From positions 1 through 60,390 of the forward strand of contig JAEUOX010000043.1 of NCBI GenBank assembly GCA_016790475.1: a DNA stretch of 60,390 bases, in the 5' to 3' direction. Below are positions 26,605 through 36,949 of the stretch, in pieces. Both the position numbers and the translations under genes were made by a program. The first letter of the stretch is position 1; every line of letters starts with the position of its first letter. The notes under the pieces were generated by a model that had not been told where the DNA came from, did no database searches, and worked only from the letters and a program-made list of their open reading frames with translations. The DNA comes from Rhodoferax sp. GTDB lineage: Bacteria > Pseudomonadota > Gammaproteobacteria > Burkholderiales > Burkholderiaceae_C.

Positions 26605-27416
26605 AATCTCTGACAGTTCCGGCAGAAAAACGTGGATCGCTGGCCTTGCCGCATCACGCCAATGGGGCTGGCGCAGACCCTGCAGGGCGCGCCGGCCCGG
26701 CCATAGACCGTGGCCTCCTGCTGGAATTCGCCGCTGTCCCCGTGGGCGTTGGAGAAGTCCCGCAAGGTCGATCCGCCGCGCACGACCGCGCGCGCCAGCA
26801 CCTGGCGGATGGCGGCATGCAATCGCGCGACGCGCGGCCCGGTCAGCCGGTCGGCGCGCACGGTCGGCCGGATGCCAGCGAGGAACAGCGCCTCGCAGGC
26901 GTAGATGTTGCCGACCCCGACCACGACGTCGCCGGCCAGCAGAACCTGCTTGATCGCCATGCGGCGGGACCGCAGGCCGGCCCGGAACTGTGCCAGGTCG
27001 AACGCTTCCGACAGGGGTTCCATGCCCAGATGCCCCAGCAGCTTGGCCGCCACCGGCGACTGCTCCGACTCGGCGTAGACAACGGCGCCGAATCGGCGTG
27101 GATCGTGCAGTCGCAACAGGCCCTGGCTGGTCCGCAGATCGAAATGGTCATGGCGCCCGGCGGGTGGAAGCTCCGGTGCGAAGGCCAGGCTACCGGACAT
27201 CCCGAGGTGGATCAGCAGCAGGCCGCGGTCCAGATCCAGCAGCAGGTACTTTCCGCGGCGGCGCACGCCCCGCACCTGCCGGCCCGCCAGGTCAGAGCCG
27301 GTGCATCCGAGCGGCCAACGCAGCGGCTTGCCGATTGCCACGCCCTCGATGCGCGCCCCGGCGATGCGGTCCGCAAAACTCAGACGGGTAACCTCGACTT
27401 CGGGAAGCTCTGGCAT
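26601..27416 (-). CDS. mutM: Formamidopyrimidine-DNA glycosylase
   Basis: Fpg of 271 residues, excising 8-oxoguanine and formamidopyrimidines. The N-terminus MPELPEVEV supplies the catalytic proline and glutamate, [10 protein letters not shown] the conserved lysine, and the helix-two-turn-helix region ([18 protein letters not shown]) precedes the C-terminal zinc finger CRVCASPI...[12 protein letters not shown] 27416 is fixed by the requirement that Pro follows the initiator. It is divergent from the TPR-protein gene. Confidence 0.96.
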   Translation of the reverse strand: MPELPEVEVTRLSFADRIAGARIEGVAIGKPLRWPLGCTGSDLAGRQVRGVRRRGKYLLLDLDRGLLLIHLGMSGSLAFAPELPPAGRHDHFDLRTSQGLLRLHDPRRFGAVVYAESEQSPVAAKLLGHLGMEPLSEAFDLAQFRAGLRSRRMAIKQVLLAGDVVVGVGNIYACEALFLAGIRPTVRADRLTGPRVARLHAAIRQVLARAVVRGGSTLRDFSNAHGDSGEFQQEATVYGRAGAPCRVCASPIGVMRQGQRSTFFCRNCQRF

Positions 27417-27469
27417 GGGAAAGCCCAGGTGGCGGGACGCGGCGGGATCGCTTGGATTATTATGGTTCG

Positions 27470-29224
27470 ATGTACCGATCCCTCCGCGCAGCCGCGCTGA
27501 GCCTGGCAGCCGTGCTGCTGGCTGCGCCGGCCATCCACGCCCAGGATGCCGATCCCAAGCCCCTGGCCGAACCGAATTCCTCGATGGACGGGCAGCTGTT
27601 CTACCAATTGCTGCTCGGCGAGGTGAACGCCACCGGCGGCGAGCCCGGCCTGGGATTTCAGCTGATCCTGGACGCCGCGCGAAAGACCGGGGACGACCGC
27701 CTGTACCGCCGCGCCACCGACATCGCTTTGCAAGGGCGCTCCGGCGAGTCGGCGCTGCAGGCCGCACGGGCCTGGCGGCAGGCCCTCCCCGAATCGCGTG
27801 ATGCCAACCGGTACCTGCTGCAGATCCTGATCGGACTGAACCGGATCACGGAGGTCGTCGACCCGCTGCGGCGCGAACTGGCCGCAGCGCCCGACAACAA
27901 CGAGCGCATCGGAGCAATGGCCAGCATCCCGCGGCTGTTCGCCCGTGCCAACGACAAGCGCCTGTCCGCCAGCGTGGTGGAGCAGGCGCTGGCGGACCAT
28001 CTTGCCAGCCCGGCGACCGGGCCGGCCGCCTGGACGGCGGTCGGCCGGATGCGCATGGACGCCTCCGACATTGCAGGGGCGCTCGAGGCGGCTGTCCGTG
28101 GACATGCTCTGGATGCGTCCGCCGAAGGCCCGGCGATTCTCGCGCTGAGCCTGATCGATCCGGCCCGCCCGCAGGCCGAGACGATCGTGAAGCGCTACCT
28201 GGCTGCTGGCAAGGGCCGGGTCGAGATCCGCATGGACTACGCCAGGATCCTGCTGAACAACCAGCGCTATGCGGAGTCCGGCGCCGAACTGGCGCGCATC
28301 ACCACCGAAAACCCGGACTTCGCTCAGGCCTGGCTCGTCAAGGGGATGCTGGATCTGCAGAACCGGCAGGATGCAGAGGCCGAGAAGTCCTTGCTGCGCT
28401 ATATCGATCTGGAGAATGGCAAAGCCCGGGGCGACGCCCGGGAGGACGAAGCCCGCCGCGGACTGACCCAGGCCTACATGACGCTGGCCGAAGTCGCCGA
28501 ACGCAGGAAGGACCTCGCGGGCGCCAAGGCCTGGCTGGACCGCATCGACAGCAGTGAGGACATGGTCAATGTGCAGGTCCGGCGGGCCGCCCTGCTGGCC
28601 CGGCAGGGTCGGCTCGACGAGGGTCGCGCGCTGCTGAAAGCGCTGCCCGCGCGCAATCCGGCTGAAAAGCGCGCCAGGGTCGCGGCCGAGGTGCAGCTGC
28701 TGCGGGACAACAAGCAGACCCAGCAGGCGTACGACCTGCTCACCGAATCGCTGGCGGCGGACCCGGCCGATCTGGACTTCATGTACGACAAGGCGATGAT
28801 GGCAGAGAAGCTGGGGCGCCTGGACGAGATGGAGCGGCTGCTGCGCGCGGTCATCGCCGCCAAGCCGGACTACCACCACGCCTACAACGCCTTGGGTTAT
28901 TCGCTGGCGGATCGCAATGTCCGGCTGCCCGAGGCGCGGCAGCTGATCCTCAAGGCGCTCGAGTTCGCCCCCGGCGACCCCTACATCACCGACAGCCTGG
29001 GATGGGTCGAGTTTCGCGCCGGCAATCTTCCGGAGGCCCTGCGCATCCTGCGCCAGGCCTACAAGGACAAGCCGGACGCCGAGATCGCCGCCCATCTGGG
29101 CGAAGTCCTGTGGGTGCTGGGCGAGAAGACGCAGGCCATGGTGATCTGGAAGGAAGGTCTGGCACTCAATGCCGAGAACGAGACCTTGCTGGAGACCCTC
29201 AAGCGGCTGCGCGTGCGGCTGTGA
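27470..29224 (+). CDS. Exported tetratricopeptide-repeat protein
   Basis: A 584-residue protein with a signal peptide ([18 protein letters not shown]) and a long array of TPR-like helices, clearest in the C-terminal third ([50 protein letters not shown]). It is probably periplasmic and acts as a protein-interaction scaffold. The gene directly precedes lolB, with its stop overlapping the lolB GTG as GTGA; this TPR-lolB-ispE order is common in betaproteobacteria and suggests a role in lipoprotein or envelope assembly, which is inference. ATG 27470 is chosen over a TTG at 27452 because it begins the signal peptide. Confidence 0.87.
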   Translation: MYRSLRAAALSLAAVLLAAPAIHAQDADPKPLAEPNSSMDGQLFYQLLLGEVNATGGEPGLGFQLILDAARKTGDDRLYRRATDIALQGRSGESALQAARAWRQALPESRDANRYLLQILIGLNRITEVVDPLRRELAAAPDNNERIGAMASIPRLFARANDKRLSASVVEQALADHLASPATGPAAWTAVGRMRMDASDIAGALEAAVRGHALDASAEGPAILALSLIDPARPQAETIVKRYLAAGKGRVEIRMDYARILLNNQRYAESGAELARITTENPDFAQAWLVKGMLDLQNRQDAEAEKSLLRYIDLENGKARGDAREDEARRGLTQAYMTLAEVAERRKDLAGAKAWLDRIDSSEDMVNVQVRRAALLARQGRLDEGRALLKALPARNPAEKRARVAAEVQLLRDNKQTQQAYDLLTESLAADPADLDFMYDKAMMAEKLGRLDEMERLLRAVIAAKPDYHHAYNALGYSLADRNVRLPEARQLILKALEFAPGDPYITDSLGWVEFRAGNLPEALRILRQAYKDKPDAEIAAHLGEVLWVLGEKTQAMVIWKEGLALNAENETLLETLKRLRVRL

Positions 29225-29703
29225 ACCGGCGACGGATCGCGCTGGCCACCGTCGCCGCAGCGTGCGTCCAGGGACTGGCAGGCTGTGCGCTGCCGCCGGT
29301 GGACGCCGCCAGGCCCGGGTGGAACGGCCGGCTCTCGGTGCGCATCGACAGTGATCCGCCGCAGTCGTTCTCCGCAGGCTTCGAACTGCAGGGCGATGCG
29401 CTGCAGGGTCGCCTGGCACTCTTTTCTCCGCTGGGCTCCACATTGGCAGAATTGCTCTGGGCGCCGGAGTCCGCACGCCTGCTGTCAAACGGGCAGGACC
29501 GGACTTTCCCGTCGCTGGATGCGCTGACCCGGGATGCCGTGGGTACCGCCCTCCCGGTGGCAGCCCTTTTCGCCTGGCTGCGCGGACAGCCGGCCGACTT
29601 CGCACCCTGGCAGGTCTCGGTCGAGGACCGCGGCGCCGGACGCCTCCAGGCGCGCCGCGCACTGCCCGCCCCGGCGGTCGAGATGCGGCTGATCCTGGAT
29701 TGA
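29221..29703 (+). CDS. lolB: Outer-membrane lipoprotein localization protein LolB
   Basis: A 160-residue lipoprotein that accepts lipoproteins from LolA and inserts them in the outer membrane. The signal peptide ends in the lipobox LAGC, and the mature part has GWNGRLSVRIDSDPP, SAGFELQGDALQGRLALFSPLGSTLA and the C-terminal ARRALPAPAVEMRLILD typical of LolB. It is shorter than the enterobacterial protein (about 200), losing mostly loop sequence. GTG 29221 overlaps the preceding stop. ispE follows with a 4-base overlap if its TTG is used, or 20 bases away from its ATG. Confidence 0.85.
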   Translation: MNRRRIALATVAAACVQGLAGCALPPVDAARPGWNGRLSVRIDSDPPQSFSAGFELQGDALQGRLALFSPLGSTLAELLWAPESARLLSNGQDRTFPSLDALTRDAVGTALPVAALFAWLRGQPADFAPWQVSVEDRGAGRLQARRALPAPAVEMRLILD

Positions 29704-29723
29704 CCCTCGTTTCCACCAAGACA

Positions 29724-30566
29724 ATGCGCTGCCTCCTGGACATCCCGGCACCCGCCAAGCTGAACCTGTTCCTGCACATCACCGGGCGCCGTGCCGACGG
29801 CTACCACGAACTGCAGTCGGTGTTCGCGCTGATCGACTGGTGCGACACGCTGCACTTCGAACTGCGCAGCGATGGCCAGCTCAGCCGGGAAGACCTGGGC
29901 ACCCCGCTGCCGCCAGACGACCTGGTGCTGCGGGCAGCCCGGCTGCTGCAGGCGCGCTGCGGGGTGCCGCACGGTGCCCACATCGGCGTCGACAAGCAGG
30001 TTCCGGCAGAGGCGGGCATGGGCGGTGGATCGTCGGACGCAGCCTCCTGCCTGCTCGCCCTCAACCGCCTGTGGAACCTGGGGCTCCCGCAGGCGGAGCT
30101 CTGCCGCATCGGCCTGGCGCTGGGCGCGGATGTGCCCTTCTTCATTGCCGGGCGCAATGCCTGGGTCGAGGGAATCGGGGACATCCTGATGCCGATCACG
30201 CTGCCATCGGAGCGCTACGTCGTCGTGAAGCCGCCACAGGGATTGGCAACGGCACGCATCTTCTCCGACCCGGACCTCAAAAGGAACAGCAATACTGCTA
30301 CACTCTCAGGCTTTGCTGCGGACCCAAAGAATTTCGGGTGCAACGACCTCCAGGAAGTTGCACAGCGTCATTGCAGTGGCATCGCGCAGGCGCTGGGCTG
30401 GTTGCAGACCCAGGGGTTGCGGGGCCGCATGACCGGTTCCGGCAGTGCTGTGTTTGCTTGGGCGGATCGCTCCGTGGACCTGGCCAGTGTGCCACCCGGA
30501 TTCCGGAGCCGCCTGTGCAGTGGATTGGAGAATCATCCCCTGGTGGGATGGGCTCAAAGCGAGTAA
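29724..30566 (+). CDS. ispE: 4-diphosphocytidyl-2-C-methyl-D-erythritol kinase
   Basis: IspE of the MEP isoprenoid pathway, 280 residues from ATG 29724 (a TTG at 29700 is in frame and would overlap the lolB stop). The GHMP-kinase motifs are PAPAKLNLFLHITGRRADGYHEL, the ATP-binding PAEAGMGGGSSDAA and the C-terminal MTGSGSAVFA; DVPFFIAGRNAWVEGIG is also characteristic. It is followed by tRNA-Gln and prs, the usual order in this group. Confidence 0.95.
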   Translation: MRCLLDIPAPAKLNLFLHITGRRADGYHELQSVFALIDWCDTLHFELRSDGQLSREDLGTPLPPDDLVLRAARLLQARCGVPHGAHIGVDKQVPAEAGMGGGSSDAASCLLALNRLWNLGLPQAELCRIGLALGADVPFFIAGRNAWVEGIGDILMPITLPSERYVVVKPPQGLATARIFSDPDLKRNSNTATLSGFAADPKNFGCNDLQEVAQRHCSGIAQALGWLQTQGLRGRMTGSGSAVFAWADRSVDLASVPPGFRSRLCSGLENHPLVGWAQSE

Positions 30567-30598
30567 TGCCGGTGGAGGGCGCAAGCCGCCACCCGTGT

Positions 30599-30675
30599 AG
30601 GGGAGTCGCCAAGTTGGTTAAGGCACTGGATTTTGATTCCAGCATGCGAAGGTTCGAATCCTTCCTCCCCTGCCA
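30599..30675 (+). tRNA. tRNA-Gln (anticodon TTG)
   Basis: A 77-base tRNA with acceptor AGGGGAG/CTCCCCT, anticodon stem CTGGA/TCCAG around TTTTGAT (anticodon TTG), T arm GGTTCGAATCC and encoded CCA. The first pair is A-T, whereas many glutamine tRNAs begin with U-A. It lies between ispE and prs. Confidence 0.95.
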
Positions 30676-30736
30676 AACCTGCCCTCCGGGCAGGACGACT
30701 GGACGAAGCCGCCCCAACTGAATCGCTGGAATCCAC

Positions 30737-31714
30737 ATGCAGGCACCACAAGCTCCAGACTTCATGGTCTTCACCGGCAACGCCAATCCGCGGATGGCGG
30801 CCGAGATTGCCGACCATCTCGGGATCTCGCTGGGGGCCGCATCCGTCGGCCGGTTCTCGGACGGCGAAGTCACGGTGGAGATCAACCAGAACGTCCGCGC
30901 GCGCGATGTCTTCGTTGTCCAGAGCACCTGTGCCCCGACCAACGAGAACCTGATGGAACTGCTGATCATGGTCGATGCCCTCAAGCGGGCCTCGGCGGAG
31001 CGCATCAGCGCCGTGATCCCCTATTTCGGCTACGCCCGCCAGGACCGCCGCCCCCGCTCGACCCGGGTTCCGATCACCGCCAAGGTCGTGGCCAACATGC
31101 TGCAGACGGTCGGCGTGGCCCGCGTCCTCACGATGGACCTGCACGCCGACCAGATCCAGGGCTTCTTCGACATTCCGGTCGACAACATCTATGCCTCGCC
31201 GGTTCTGCTGGGGGACCTTCGCCAGAAGAAGTACGAGGACCTGATCGTCGTGTCCCCGGACGTCGGCGGCGTGGTCCGGGCGCGCGCGCTGGCCAAGCAG
31301 CTCAATTGCGATCTGGCCATCATCGACAAGCGCCGCCCGCGGGCCAACGTCAGCGAAGTGATGCACGTGATCGGCGAGATCGAGGGCCGCAACTGCGTCG
31401 TCATGGACGACATGATCGACACCGCAGGCACGCTCGTGAAGGCGGCCGAAGTGCTGAAGGAACGCGGCGCCCGCAACGTGTATGCCTATTGCACGCACCC
31501 GATCTTCTCGGGGCCGGCCATTGAACGCATCGCCCAGGGCAATGCCCTGGACGAGGTGGTGGTGACCAACACCATCCCCCTGAGCACGTCCGCCGAGGCG
31601 TGCACCAAGATTCGCCAGTTGTCCGTGGCACCGCTGATCGCCGAAACGATCCAGCGGATCGCCAGGGGGGATTCGGTGATGAGTTTGTTCTCGGACCAGG
31701 AAAATCTCTTCTGA
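30737..31714 (+). CDS. prs: Ribose-phosphate pyrophosphokinase
   Basis: PRPP synthetase of 325 residues. The ATP-binding flexible loop YARQDRR, the [17 protein letters not shown] metal/ribose region and the PRPP-binding [13 protein letters not shown] are all conserved, as is the N-terminal [10 protein letters not shown]...GRFSDGEV. It forms a unit with rplY and pth downstream. Confidence 0.96.
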   Translation: MQAPQAPDFMVFTGNANPRMAAEIADHLGISLGAASVGRFSDGEVTVEINQNVRARDVFVVQSTCAPTNENLMELLIMVDALKRASAERISAVIPYFGYARQDRRPRSTRVPITAKVVANMLQTVGVARVLTMDLHADQIQGFFDIPVDNIYASPVLLGDLRQKKYEDLIVVSPDVGGVVRARALAKQLNCDLAIIDKRRPRANVSEVMHVIGEIEGRNCVVMDDMIDTAGTLVKAAEVLKERGARNVYAYCTHPIFSGPAIERIAQGNALDEVVVTNTIPLSTSAEACTKIRQLSVAPLIAETIQRIARGDSVMSLFSDQENLF

Positions 31715-31832
31715 CCCTTCACCGGGCCAGCCTGTACGGGGCAAGGCGTGTCGGCAGGGGTCCCTGGGGCTCCCGCCGGCTTTTTGAAACCGGAGTCACA
31801 CTGGTCGCGGTGGACTTCCCATGGAGTGAACT

Positions 31833-32522
31833 ATGAAATTCGTCGCATTTGAGCGCGCAAAGCAGGGGACGGGTGCGAGCCGCCGTCTCCGCGTCACCGG
31901 ACGCACGCCCGGCATCGTGTATGGCGGTACCGGCCAACCCCAGCTGATCGAGCTGGACCACAACGCACTGTGGCATGCCCTGAAAAAGGAAGCCTTCCAC
32001 GCCACCATCCTGGACATGGAGCTCAACAACGCCACCAGCCAGGTGCTGCTGCGCGATGTGCAGATGCATCCGTTCCGCCAGCTGATCCTGCATGTGGACT
32101 TCCAGCGCGTCGAAGCCAACACCAAGCTGCACATGAAGGTGCCGCTGCACTACAGCGGTGAAGAGGAGTCGCCGGCCGTCAAGGTCGACCACTGCCTGGT
32201 GAATCACGTCATCACGGAGCTCGACATCGCCTGCCTGCCGGGCGACCTGCCGGAGTTCATCGCCGTCGACCTGAGCGGCCTCAAGAAGGGCACCTCGCTG
32301 CACGTGAAGGACGTCGTGCTGCCCAAGGGTGTCACTGCCGTGACCCGCGGCAAGGAGAACCCGGTGCTGGTGTCGGTCGTGGCCTCGGCCGCCGAAGCCT
32401 CCGAGGCCTCCGCCGAGGCGGCCGCTGCCGCGGCGGCTCCGGCCAAGGGCGCACCGGCCGGCAAGGCGGCACCCGCCGCCAAGGCTGCTCCGGCGGCCAA
32501 GGCCCCTGCTGCCAAGAAGTAA
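31833..32522 (+). CDS. rplY: 50S ribosomal protein L25/general stress protein Ctc
   Basis: A 229-residue L25 of the long Ctc type that binds 5S rRNA. The N-terminal domain starts [20 protein letters not shown] with [10 protein letters not shown], and the C-terminal TL5-like domain spans about residues 100-190 ([15 protein letters not shown] to [10 protein letters not shown]). The last 40 residues are an Ala/Lys/Pro-rich tail made of AAPAKG-like repeats, common in this group and probably disordered. A strong terminator follows. Confidence 0.95.
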   Translation: MKFVAFERAKQGTGASRRLRVTGRTPGIVYGGTGQPQLIELDHNALWHALKKEAFHATILDMELNNATSQVLLRDVQMHPFRQLILHVDFQRVEANTKLHMKVPLHYSGEEESPAVKVDHCLVNHVITELDIACLPGDLPEFIAVDLSGLKKGTSLHVKDVVLPKGVTAVTRGKENPVLVSVVASAAEASEASAEAAAAAAAPAKGAPAGKAAPAAKAAPAAKAPAAKK

Positions 32523-32556
32523 GGCACGCCACGGGCCCGCAAAGCCCGTCGGCACG

Positions 32557-32584
32557 AAGGCCCACCTCGGTGGGCCTTTTTTTT
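32557..32584 (+). terminator. Rho-independent terminator after rplY
   Basis: Stem AAGGCCCA/TGGGCCTT around the loop CCTCGG, followed by a run of eight T. It sits 35 bases after the rplY stop and 20 bases before pth, so pth probably needs read-through or its own promoter. Confidence 0.9.
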
Positions 32585-32603
32585 CGCGCCCGATAATCCA
32601 CCG

Positions 32604-33206
32604 ATGATCAAGCTGTTCGTCGGCCTGGGGAATCCGGGCGCAGAGTACCAGGCCACGCGCCACAACGCCGGCTTCTGGTGGATCGATGCGCTGGCCCGGG
32701 AGTGGAAACTCACGCTGGCACCGGACAGGACGATGCACGGGCATGTCGCGCGGACCACGATCGACGGTCGACCTGTCTGGCTGCTCAAGCCGCAGACCTT
32801 CATGAACCTGTCCGGCCGCTCGGTGTCGGCGCTGGCACGCTTCTACAAGATCACGCCCCAGGAGATCCTGGTGGCCCATGACGAACTCGACATCCCGCCG
32901 GGCCAGGTCAAGCTCAAGCAGGGCGGAAGCCATGCCGGCCACAATGGCCTGCGCGACATCCATGAGCAGCTCGCGAGTGCCGACTACTGGCGCCTGCGTC
33001 TGGGCATCGGCCACCCGGGCGTCAAGTCGGAAGTGATCCACTGGGTGCTGAAGAAGCCGATGCAGGCGCACCTGCAGGCGATCGAGGACTGCATCGAACG
33101 CTCGATGCAGGCGGTTCCGCTGCTGCTGGCCGGCGACATGACGCGGGCCACGATGCTGCTTCATACCAAGGTGGTAAAAGCCCCTCCGCCGGCCGCACCG
33201 GCCTGA
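32604..33206 (+). CDS. pth: Peptidyl-tRNA hydrolase
   Basis: Pth recycles peptidyl-tRNA; 200 residues. It has [19 protein letters not shown] (with the catalytic His in RHN), [10 protein letters not shown], the HDELDIPPG aspartate and [13 protein letters not shown]. Length matches the family with a Pro/Ala-rich tail (KAPPPAAPA). Confidence 0.96.
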   Translation: MIKLFVGLGNPGAEYQATRHNAGFWWIDALAREWKLTLAPDRTMHGHVARTTIDGRPVWLLKPQTFMNLSGRSVSALARFYKITPQEILVAHDELDIPPGQVKLKQGGSHAGHNGLRDIHEQLASADYWRLRLGIGHPGVKSEVIHWVLKKPMQAHLQAIEDCIERSMQAVPLLLAGDMTRATMLLHTKVVKAPPPAAPA

Positions 33207-33245
33207 GCTCCGGCGTGCCAGACTGCGCCGCAGGAGGTCTGCGGC

Positions 33246-33680
33246 ATGCCATCCCCCATCACTTTCTCCCGCATTCTGGCGCTGGTGTTCCTGTGCGGCA
33301 GCGCGCCCCTGCCAGGGCAGCCGGTCTACCGGTGCGGCACCCTGTACAGCGATGCCCCCTGCGCGGGTGCGGTGGCCATCGACGTGGACGACCGTCGCAC
33401 ACCGCAGCAGAAGGCACAGACCGACGCCGCCACCAGGCAGGCCGCCACGCTGGCCCGTCAGCTGCAGCAGGAACGGCTGGCCCTGGAGCGGGCGGCCCTT
33501 CCCACGGCGCGCCCGGCCAGTGCGGCCACCGCGGCAAAGCCGGCGCCGCGCAAGCCGGCACAGGCGGGCGCTCAGGCCGCGGCACGCAAGTCAGTCAACG
33601 AACCCTTCACCGCCAGCAGCGTGGCGCCGCCCAAGGCAACGCCACGCAAGGCGGCATCGGCGCCGGAAGCCCGCACCTGA
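33246..33680 (+). CDS. Small exported DUF4124-like protein
   Basis: A 144-residue protein with a weak N-terminal signal sequence and a short motif QPVYRC-GTLYSDAPC like that of DUF4124 proteins, where two cysteines flank a beta hairpin. The remainder is an Ala/Pro/Lys/Arg-rich, low-complexity stretch that is likely unstructured. The role of DUF4124 proteins is unknown. It follows pth by 39 bases on the same strand and is convergent with the ferredoxin gene. Confidence 0.65.
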   Translation: MPSPITFSRILALVFLCGSAPLPGQPVYRCGTLYSDAPCAGAVAIDVDDRRTPQQKAQTDAATRQAATLARQLQQERLALERAALPTARPASAATAAKPAPRKPAQAGAQAAARKSVNEPFTASSVAPPKATPRKAASAPEART

Positions 33681-33729
33681 GGCACTGCCGGCCTTCGCCA
33701 TCACACGAAGCCGTGCCGCTGCGGCGGCC

Positions 33730-34124
<395 letters not shown>

Positions 34125-34125
34125 G

Positions 34126-34141
34126 AGCCTGCCCGCAGGCT
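34126..34141. repeat. Inverted repeat AGCCTG-CCCG-CAGGCT
   Basis: Perfect 6-bp stem, 4-base loop, just downstream of the sigma-54 element and about where its transcript would start. It has the same GCCTG-N4-CAGGC core as the hairpins at 18829 and 49447. Confidence 0.55.
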
Positions 34142-34163
34142 GACATCGCCTCGACACATCCGC

Positions 34164-35114
34164 ATGGGACTTTTTCTTCTCAAACGTGTTCTGACACTGA
34201 TCGCCACACTGGTGGGTGCGTCGATCGTCGTGTTCCTGGTGCTGGAGATCCTGCCGGGCAACGCGGCCCAGATCATGATGGGCCCGGATGCCGCACCCGA
34301 AGCGGTCAGCGCGCTGGCGAGCAAGCTCGGACTCGATCGGCCACCGATGGAGCGCTACCTGCACTGGGTGCAGGGCATGTTGACGGGCGAGCTGGGCGAC
34401 AGCTACGCCTACAGCTCGCCGGTCGTGGAGATCGTTCTGGAGCGCCTGGCCGTCACCGTGCCGCTGGCCTTCCTGGCGATGGCGCTCACGACGGTGCTGG
34501 CGCTGTCGGTCGGCATCTATGCCGCCGCGCGCCACAACCGGCTAGGCGACGTCGGCCTGATGGCGGTGACCCAGGTCGGCATCGCGATCCCGAACTTCTG
34601 GTTTGCGATCCTGCTGATCCTGCTGTTCTCGGTCAAGCTGCAATGGTTCTCCGCCGGCGGCTTCCCCGGCTGGAGCGAGGACCCGCTGGGCTCGCTGCAG
34701 TCCCTGCTGCTGCCGGCTCTCTCGCTGGCGGTCGTGCAGGCCGCGATCCTGGCGCGCATCACCCGCTCCGCGGTGCTGGAGGTCATGCGCGAGGACTTCG
34801 TGCGCACCGCGCGGGCCAAGGGCCTGTCGCAGCGGGCCACGCTGTGGGGCCATGTACTGCGCAACGCGATGATCCCGGTCATCACCGTGATGGGCCTGCA
34901 GGCGGCCGAGTTGCTGGCCGGCACGATCGTCGTCGAGAACGTCTTCTACCTGCCCGGGCTGGGGCGGCTGATCTTCCAGTCCATCTCGAACCGCGACCTG
35001 ATCGTCGTGCGCAACTGCGTGATGCTGCTGGCGACGATGGTGGTCGTCGTGAACTTCATCGTCGACGTGCTGTACGCCGTGATCGACCCGCGCGTGAAGG
35101 CCAGCGACATATGA
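34164..35114 (+). CDS. Peptide/nickel-type ABC transporter permease (DppB-like)
   Basis: An inner-membrane permease of 316 residues with six membrane helices, the first at residues 10-30 (VLTLIATLVGASIVVFLVL). The EAA loop near the C-terminus reads ARAKGLSQRATLWGHVLRNAMIPVIT, contacting the ATPases. The N-terminal region PEAVSALASKLGLDRPPMERYLHWV is typical of DppB/OppB/GsiC permeases. It opens an operon with permease, two ATPases, receptor, amidase and a TPR protein, preceded by a sigma-54 promoter. The stop overlaps the next start as ATGA. Confidence 0.92.
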   Translation: MGLFLLKRVLTLIATLVGASIVVFLVLEILPGNAAQIMMGPDAAPEAVSALASKLGLDRPPMERYLHWVQGMLTGELGDSYAYSSPVVEIVLERLAVTVPLAFLAMALTTVLALSVGIYAAARHNRLGDVGLMAVTQVGIAIPNFWFAILLILLFSVKLQWFSAGGFPGWSEDPLGSLQSLLLPALSLAVVQAAILARITRSAVLEVMREDFVRTARAKGLSQRATLWGHVLRNAMIPVITVMGLQAAELLAGTIVVENVFYLPGLGRLIFQSISNRDLIVVRNCVMLLATMVVVVNFIVDVLYAVIDPRVKASDI

Positions 35115-35965
35115 GCGCCGTCAGCGCCACCGCCGCCTTCCTGCGCCGGGCGATCGGCCACCGCAGCTTCGTGGCCGGCGGCATCCTGACGCTGGCGCTG
35201 CTTGGCGCAGCCCTGCTGTCGCTGGTCTGGACGCCCTGGTCCCCGTACGAGATCGACATGGCGTCCAAGCTGCAGCCCCCCACCGCCCGGCACTGGCTGG
35301 GGACCGACCCGTTCGGGCGCGACATCAGCTCGCTGCTGCTGGTCGGCGCGCGCAACTCCATCCTGGTGGGCGTGATCGCGGTCGGCATCGGTCTGGTGGC
35401 CGGCACGGCACTCGGCCTGCTGGCCGCAGCCCGGCGCGGCTGGGTCGAGGAGACCATCATGCGCCTGTCGGACTTCACGTTCGCCTTTCCGGCGATCCTG
35501 TCCGCGATCATGATGACCGCGGTGTTCGGCGCCGGCATCGTCAACTCGATCGTCGCGATCGGCATCTTCAACATCCCGACCTTCGCCCGCATCACGCGCG
35601 CATCAGCGAACGCGCTGTGGGCGCGGGAATTCGTGCTGGCTGCGCGCGCCTGCGGCAAGGGGCCCTGGCGCATCACCTTCGACCACATCCTGCCCAACAT
35701 CCTGTCGGTGCTGACGGTACAGGTCACGATCCGCTTTGCGATCGCGATCCTGGCCGAGGCCGCGCTGTCCTACCTGGGCCTCGGCACGCAGCCGCCACAG
35801 CCCTCCTGGGGCCGGATGCTGGCCGAGGCGCAGTCGCTGCTGTTCCAGGCCCCGCTGCTGGCGGTGTTCCCGGGCGTGACGATCGCGCTCGCGGTGCTCG
35901 GGCTCAATCTGCTGGGCGACGGCCTGCGGGACCTGATGGACCCGCGCCTGGCCCGCAAGAGGTGA
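35111..35965 (+). CDS. Peptide/nickel-type ABC transporter permease (DppC-like)
   Basis: The partner permease, 284 residues. A first helix at about 21-43 is followed by the family-specific HWLGTDPFGRDISSLLLVGARNS, and the EAA loop reads ARACGKGPWRITFDHILPNI. The C-terminal YLGLGTQPPQPSWGRMLAEAQ is the normal DppC signature. ATG 35111 overlaps the DppB-like stop, so the two permeases are made together as a heterodimer. Confidence 0.93.
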   Translation: MSAVSATAAFLRRAIGHRSFVAGGILTLALLGAALLSLVWTPWSPYEIDMASKLQPPTARHWLGTDPFGRDISSLLLVGARNSILVGVIAVGIGLVAGTALGLLAAARRGWVEETIMRLSDFTFAFPAILSAIMMTAVFGAGIVNSIVAIGIFNIPTFARITRASANALWAREFVLAARACGKGPWRITFDHILPNILSVLTVQVTIRFAIAILAEAALSYLGLGTQPPQPSWGRMLAEAQSLLFQAPLLAVFPGVTIALAVLGLNLLGDGLRDLMDPRLARKR

Positions 35966-35971
35966 CACCGC

Positions 35972-36949
35972 ATGCTTGAAGTCTCCAACCTGCGCGTACG
36001 CCTGCAGACCCAGCGCGGCCCGGCGGAAGCGATCCGCGGCGTCAGCTTCGGGCTGCAGCGCGGCGAGACGCTGGGCCTGGTCGGCGAGTCCGGCTGCGGC
36101 AAGTCCATGACCGCGATGGCACTGATGGGCCTGTTGCCGGAGAGCGCCGTGGTCAGCGGCAGCATCCTGCTCGACGGCCAGGAGCTTGCGGGGCAGCCGG
36201 ACGCCGTGTTGCGCCACATCCGTGGCAACCGGATCGGCATGATCTTCCAGGAGCCGATGACCGCGCTGAACCCGGTGCACAGCATCGGCGACCAGGTGGC
36301 CGAACCGATGCGGCTGCACCGGGGCATGACGCGCCAGGCGTCGCGTGCCCGCGCGATCGAACTGCTGGAGCGGGTCGGCATCCCCCAGGCGGCGACGCGC
36401 ATCGACGCCTACCCGCACCAGTTCTCCGGCGGGCAACGCCAGCGCATCACGATCGCGATGGCGCTGGCCTGCGAGCCGGACCTGCTGATCGCCGACGAGC
36501 CGACGACCGCGCTGGATGTCACGATCCAGGGCCAGATCCTGGACCTGATCCAGGACCTGGTCCAGGAGCGTGCGATGGCGCTGGTGCTGATCTCGCACGA
36601 CCTCGGCGTCATTGCGCAGAACGTGCAGCGCATGATGGTCATGTACGGCGGCAGCGTCATCGAGAGCGGCCCGACGGCCGAGGTATTCCGGCAGATGGTG
36701 CACCCGTACACCCGCGGCTTGTTCGGTGCCCGCCCGCGGCTCGGCGAGCGCACCGGTGCCCGGCTGACGACGATCGATGGCATCGTGCCCGAACTGGTGG
36801 ACCTGCCGGCCGGATGCGCCTTCTCCGACCGGTGCGCCTACGCGCAGGACGCCTGCCGCAGCACGCGGCCGCAGGCCACACCGCTGGAAGCCGGACATGC
36901 CGTGAGCTGCCTGCGCCTGGACGCGGTGCGGGCGGAGGTGGTCCGGTGA
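35972..36949 (+). CDS. Peptide-type ABC transporter ATP-binding protein (DppD-like)
   Basis: A 325-residue ATPase with Walker A GESGCGKS, Q-loop MIFQEPMTALNP, signature FSGGQRQRI, Walker B LLIADEPTTALDVT and H-loop VLISHDLGV. The C-terminal oligopeptide/dipeptide extension with clustered cysteines (GCAFSDRCAYAQDAC) may hold an iron-sulfur site as in other DppD proteins. It pairs with the DppF-like ATPase, which it overlaps by four bases (GTGA). Confidence 0.93.
   Translation: MLEVSNLRVRLQTQRGPAEAIRGVSFGLQRGETLGLVGESGCGKSMTAMALMGLLPESAVVSGSILLDGQELAGQPDAVLRHIRGNRIGMIFQEPMTALNPVHSIGDQVAEPMRLHRGMTRQASRARAIELLERVGIPQAATRIDAYPHQFSGGQRQRITIAMALACEPDLLIADEPTTALDVTIQGQILDLIQDLVQERAMALVLISHDLGVIAQNVQRMMVMYGGSVIESGPTAEVFRQMVHPYTRGLFGARPRLGERTGARLTTIDGIVPELVDLPAGCAFSDRCAYAQDACRSTRPQATPLEAGHAVSCLRLDAVRAEVVR

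Noticed and set aside
32400-32522. Short tandem repeats at the rplY 3' end
   Set aside because: They encode the ordinary Ala/Lys-rich tail of L25 and are not a CRISPR or a separate element.
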